From contig JWZX01001752.1 in assembly GCA_001275005.1 (NCBI GenBank), forward strand, positions 1-17,025: a DNA stretch of 17,025 nucleotides, in the 5' to 3' direction. The notes beneath the pieces were generated by a model, which saw only the letters and a program-made list of their open reading frames with translations, had not been told where the DNA came from and ran no database searches. Positions 15,230-17,025 of the stretch are shown one piece after another; position 1 is the first letter of the stretch; each line of letters begins with the position of its first letter. The position numbers were made by a program, and so were the translations under genes. The DNA is from Chrysochromulina tobinii. Its lineage: Eukaryota > Haptophyta > Prymnesiales > Chrysochromulinaceae.

Positions 15230-16654
15230 ATGGTGTCAGAGGCACTGGCGGCAGTCGTCGACGTGGCCGCACTGGGGCTCGTGGCCATCCTCTGTGCCCA
15301 GTACGTCTTCAACCGGTACATCGAGCGCGGCTCTCTCCCCACGGCCTCAAACAAGTCAAACGTCAACGAGAAGCGCCTCCGGCTGATTGAGAAGCTTCGA
15401 GGCAAGCCGAGGCTGGGCCCCGACGGCAAGCCGCTCAAGCTCACGCTCCGCGAGCACGAGCTCGAGGTCGCGTCCGACGTCATCTCCCCGAGCGAGATTG
15501 ACGTCACCTTCGCCGACATCGGTGGGCTGCAGGACATCGCCCGGCAGCTGCAGCGGCACGTCCTGCTGCCAGTGACGCACCCTGAGCTCTTTCGCCAGTC
15601 GAAGCTGCTGCGCCCGCCCAAGGGCATCCTGCTGCACGGGCCGCCGGGCACGGGCAAGACGCTCCTCGCGCGTGCCATCGCCAAGGAGGCCTCGGTCACC
15701 TTCATCGCGCTCAACCCGGCACGACTCCTCTCGAAGTGGTTCGGAGAGTCGAACAAGCTTGCGATGGCGTACTTCACGCTCGCGGCGAAGCTGTCGCCCT
15801 CGATCCTCTTCATCGACGAGATCGACTGCCTGTTCCGCTCGCGCGGCCATGAGCACGAGGCCACAGCCATGATCAAGTCTCAGTTCCTCTCGCTCTGGGA
15901 CGGACTGCTCACCGCGCCCGCGAGTCAGCACGTCATCGTGGTGGCAGCGACCAACAAGCCGGCCGACGTCGACCCGGCAGTACTGCGCCGACTGCCGCTC
16001 TCATTCCAGGTGGACCTGCCCACGGCGGCGGGGCGCGAGGACGTTCTGCGTCTGCTGCTACGCGACGAGCCACTCGCTGCGGGGGTGGACCTGCGTGCGC
16101 TCGCTGCGGCGACCGACGGCTACTCGGGGTCCGACCTCGACCAGCTGTGCAAGACGGCGGCGATGCGGGCGCTGGACGAGCTCCTCGCCGCGGACGCCGC
16201 GGACGCCGAGGCGGCGGCGGCGGAGGCGACGCAGGCTGACGCGCGGCTCGAGGTGCGTCATCAAGCGTCATCCAGCCGGGCGGAGGGCCAGTCGGTGGCG
16301 GACAGACGATTGCCGTCCGAGACGCAGACGAACACGCCCTGCGGAGCATCCTACGGAGGTGGCGCCGTCTGCTTGCTGTCGCCTGCCGCCGGCGCGCCCC
16401 TGAGCGCTCAGGACGGCGCCGCGGCGCCTAACGAGGCCGTGGAGCCGTTGATGTGCTCAGTACGGCGCGGCGCATCTGAGGCAGGGGAGAGGGTGACGGG
16501 TCCGAGGCTGCAGCTGCGCCCTCTCACACTGGACGACTTTCTGCGCGCGCGCGACGTGGTGCGCCCGACGCGCGGCCGGTTTGTGGGCGTGCACCACGAG
16601 GTCGGGGCGGCAGCGCCGTTAGCGAGTACCTTCGACGAGGACCTCTATGACTGA
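15230..16654 (+). CDS. MSP1: ATAD1/Msp1-type AAA ATPase
   Basis: This frame of 474 residues starts with a hydrophobic membrane segment (about 8-27), then a short linker and one AAA domain. Visible motifs are Walker A GPPGTGKT (137-144), pore loop KWFGES (169-174), Walker B ILFIDEID (192-199, Asp196/Glu197), sensor 1 VVAATNKPADVD (237-248), arginine fingers in VLRRLP (Arg253/Arg254), and a GYSGSDLDQLCKTAA small-domain helix. This is the Msp1/ATAD1 layout. These enzymes pull mislocalised tail-anchored proteins out of the mitochondrial outer membrane (and peroxisomes). The protein is about 100 residues longer than human ATAD1 because of a Ser/Ala/Gly-rich insert (about 342-428) before LRPLTLDDFLRARDVV. 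That insert could be an unspliced in-frame intron. The start at 15230 is right because it directly precedes the membrane segment. Confidence 0.93.
   Translation: MVSEALAAVVDVAALGLVAILCAQYVFNRYIERGSLPTASNKSNVNEKRLRLIEKLRGKPRLGPDGKPLKLTLREHELEVASDVISPSEIDVTFADIGGLQDIARQLQRHVLLPVTHPELFRQSKLLRPPKGILLHGPPGTGKTLLARAIAKEASVTFIALNPARLLSKWFGESNKLAMAYFTLAAKLSPSILFIDEIDCLFRSRGHEHEATAMIKSQFLSLWDGLLTAPASQHVIVVAATNKPADVDPAVLRRLPLSFQVDLPTAAGREDVLRLLLRDEPLAAGVDLRALAAATDGYSGSDLDQLCKTAAMRALDELLAADAADAEAAAAEATQADARLEVRHQASSSRAEGQSVADRRLPSETQTNTPCGASYGGGAVCLLSPAAGAPLSAQDGAAAPNEAVEPLMCSVRRGASEAGERVTGPRLQLRPLTLDDFLRARDVVRPTRGRFVGVHHEVGAAAPLASTFDEDLYD
16253..16513 (+). other. possible in-frame intron in the AAA gene
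   Basis: GAG|GTGCGT at 16253 is a good donor at a codon boundary, and GGCTGCAG|CTGCGC ending at 16513 is an acceptor. The 261 nt between them are 87 codons with no stop, so the frame is preserved either way. Removal would join ARLE to LRPLTLDDF and give 387 residues, close to the family length. The enclosed peptide has no conserved look. The polypyrimidine tract is weak, and no exon duplication flanks it. Confidence 0.35.
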
Positions 16655-17025
16655 TGAGAGGCGAGCCTATACTCGACTCGGACAGAGAGCGCGCGCGAAA
16701 GAGAGAGCGAGCCGAGCCCGAGCGCACACACTCAGGATCAGCCGAGCCCAACTGCCGTGTCTCGTTGCACAGCAACTCTGCTGGGTCTCTGCGGCGTCTG
16801 GCCCCTGGGCCTCCTGCCGCTCTGCACATTACACAGTATCATTTGTCGCCGGACAGAGGTTGCCCAGAGGTGCTCATAAAGCTCTCACTGGGTGCATGAG
16901 AAAAAAACAGCGAGTAGGTTTCGATCGAAGTGCTCGAAATGCCGTGTGACGCCCAAAGTTACACGGCTGTGAACCCAACGTGAAAGGGCCAGATTACAGG
17001 ACGGTATCCATCATGGAACCAGACA
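16655..17025. other. 3' flank of the AAA gene, no gene seen
   Basis: A purine-rich and GCGC-rich patch (about 16679-16725, AGAGAGCGCGCGCGAAAGAG) follows the stop codon. The last 200 bp are AT-richer and contain AAAAAA at 16903. Short open frames exist on both strands but show no recognisable protein character. Confidence 0.6.

Overview
The window is nuclear DNA of a GC-rich unicellular eukaryote, most likely a flagellated alga of the haptophyte type. That placement is an inference from the high GC content, compact gene spacing, short introns, Ala/Pro-rich low complexity, and the mix of a three-TPR SPAG1-like dynein-assembly factor, an SPX membrane protein and a fungal-type IMP 5'-nucleotidase. 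No single feature fixes the species. Nothing viral, prokaryotic or transposase-like was seen.

Layout, left to right. 1-793: no convincing complete gene; a possible exon fragment lies at the left edge. 794-2224 (-): UDP-glucose 6-dehydrogenase, intronless, head-to-head with a small unrecognised protein at 2363-2923 (+). 3350-7181 (-): a SPAG1/RPAP3-like co-chaperone with three TPR blocks, an 84-bp coding repeat array and an RPAP3_C domain, broken by one extra base in an A6 run. 7492-8790 (-): three CCCH zinc fingers fused to a DEDDh exonuclease. 8982-10103 (-): two exons of a GH8-like glycosidase that lacks its N-terminal half. 10152-11800 (+): ISN1-type IMP 5'-nucleotidase in three exons. 11801-12933: gene-poor convergent intergenic DNA with hairpins and an intron-like repeat cluster. 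12934-14805 (-): SPX-domain multi-pass membrane protein. 15230-16654 (+): ATAD1/Msp1-type AAA ATPase.

The most interesting signal is in the introns. All three introns I can place by protein homology (one in the GH8-like gene, two in ISN1) are flanked by long direct repeats of exon sequence (about 25-32 bp). The spacing between the repeats equals the intron length, so each intron begins with a copy of the exon that follows it. Two of the three, on opposite strands, also share a short insert with CTGAT (branch-point-like) motifs and the same 3' end, TCCCTCATCAG. A further unit of the same design sits at 12731-12899, outside any recognised gene, with a 19-bp tandem array of the CTGAT motif. This looks like a mobile or duplicative intron-creating element, similar in concept to introner elements but with unusually long target duplications. 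One of the introns needs a GC donor and contains a nested second duplication.

The genes are ordinary housekeeping or accessory genes (nucleotide-sugar supply, RNA processing, purine nucleotide turnover, phosphate sensing, protein quality control, ciliary assembly). They do not form an obvious pathway. All assignments are by reading motifs; no database search was run.
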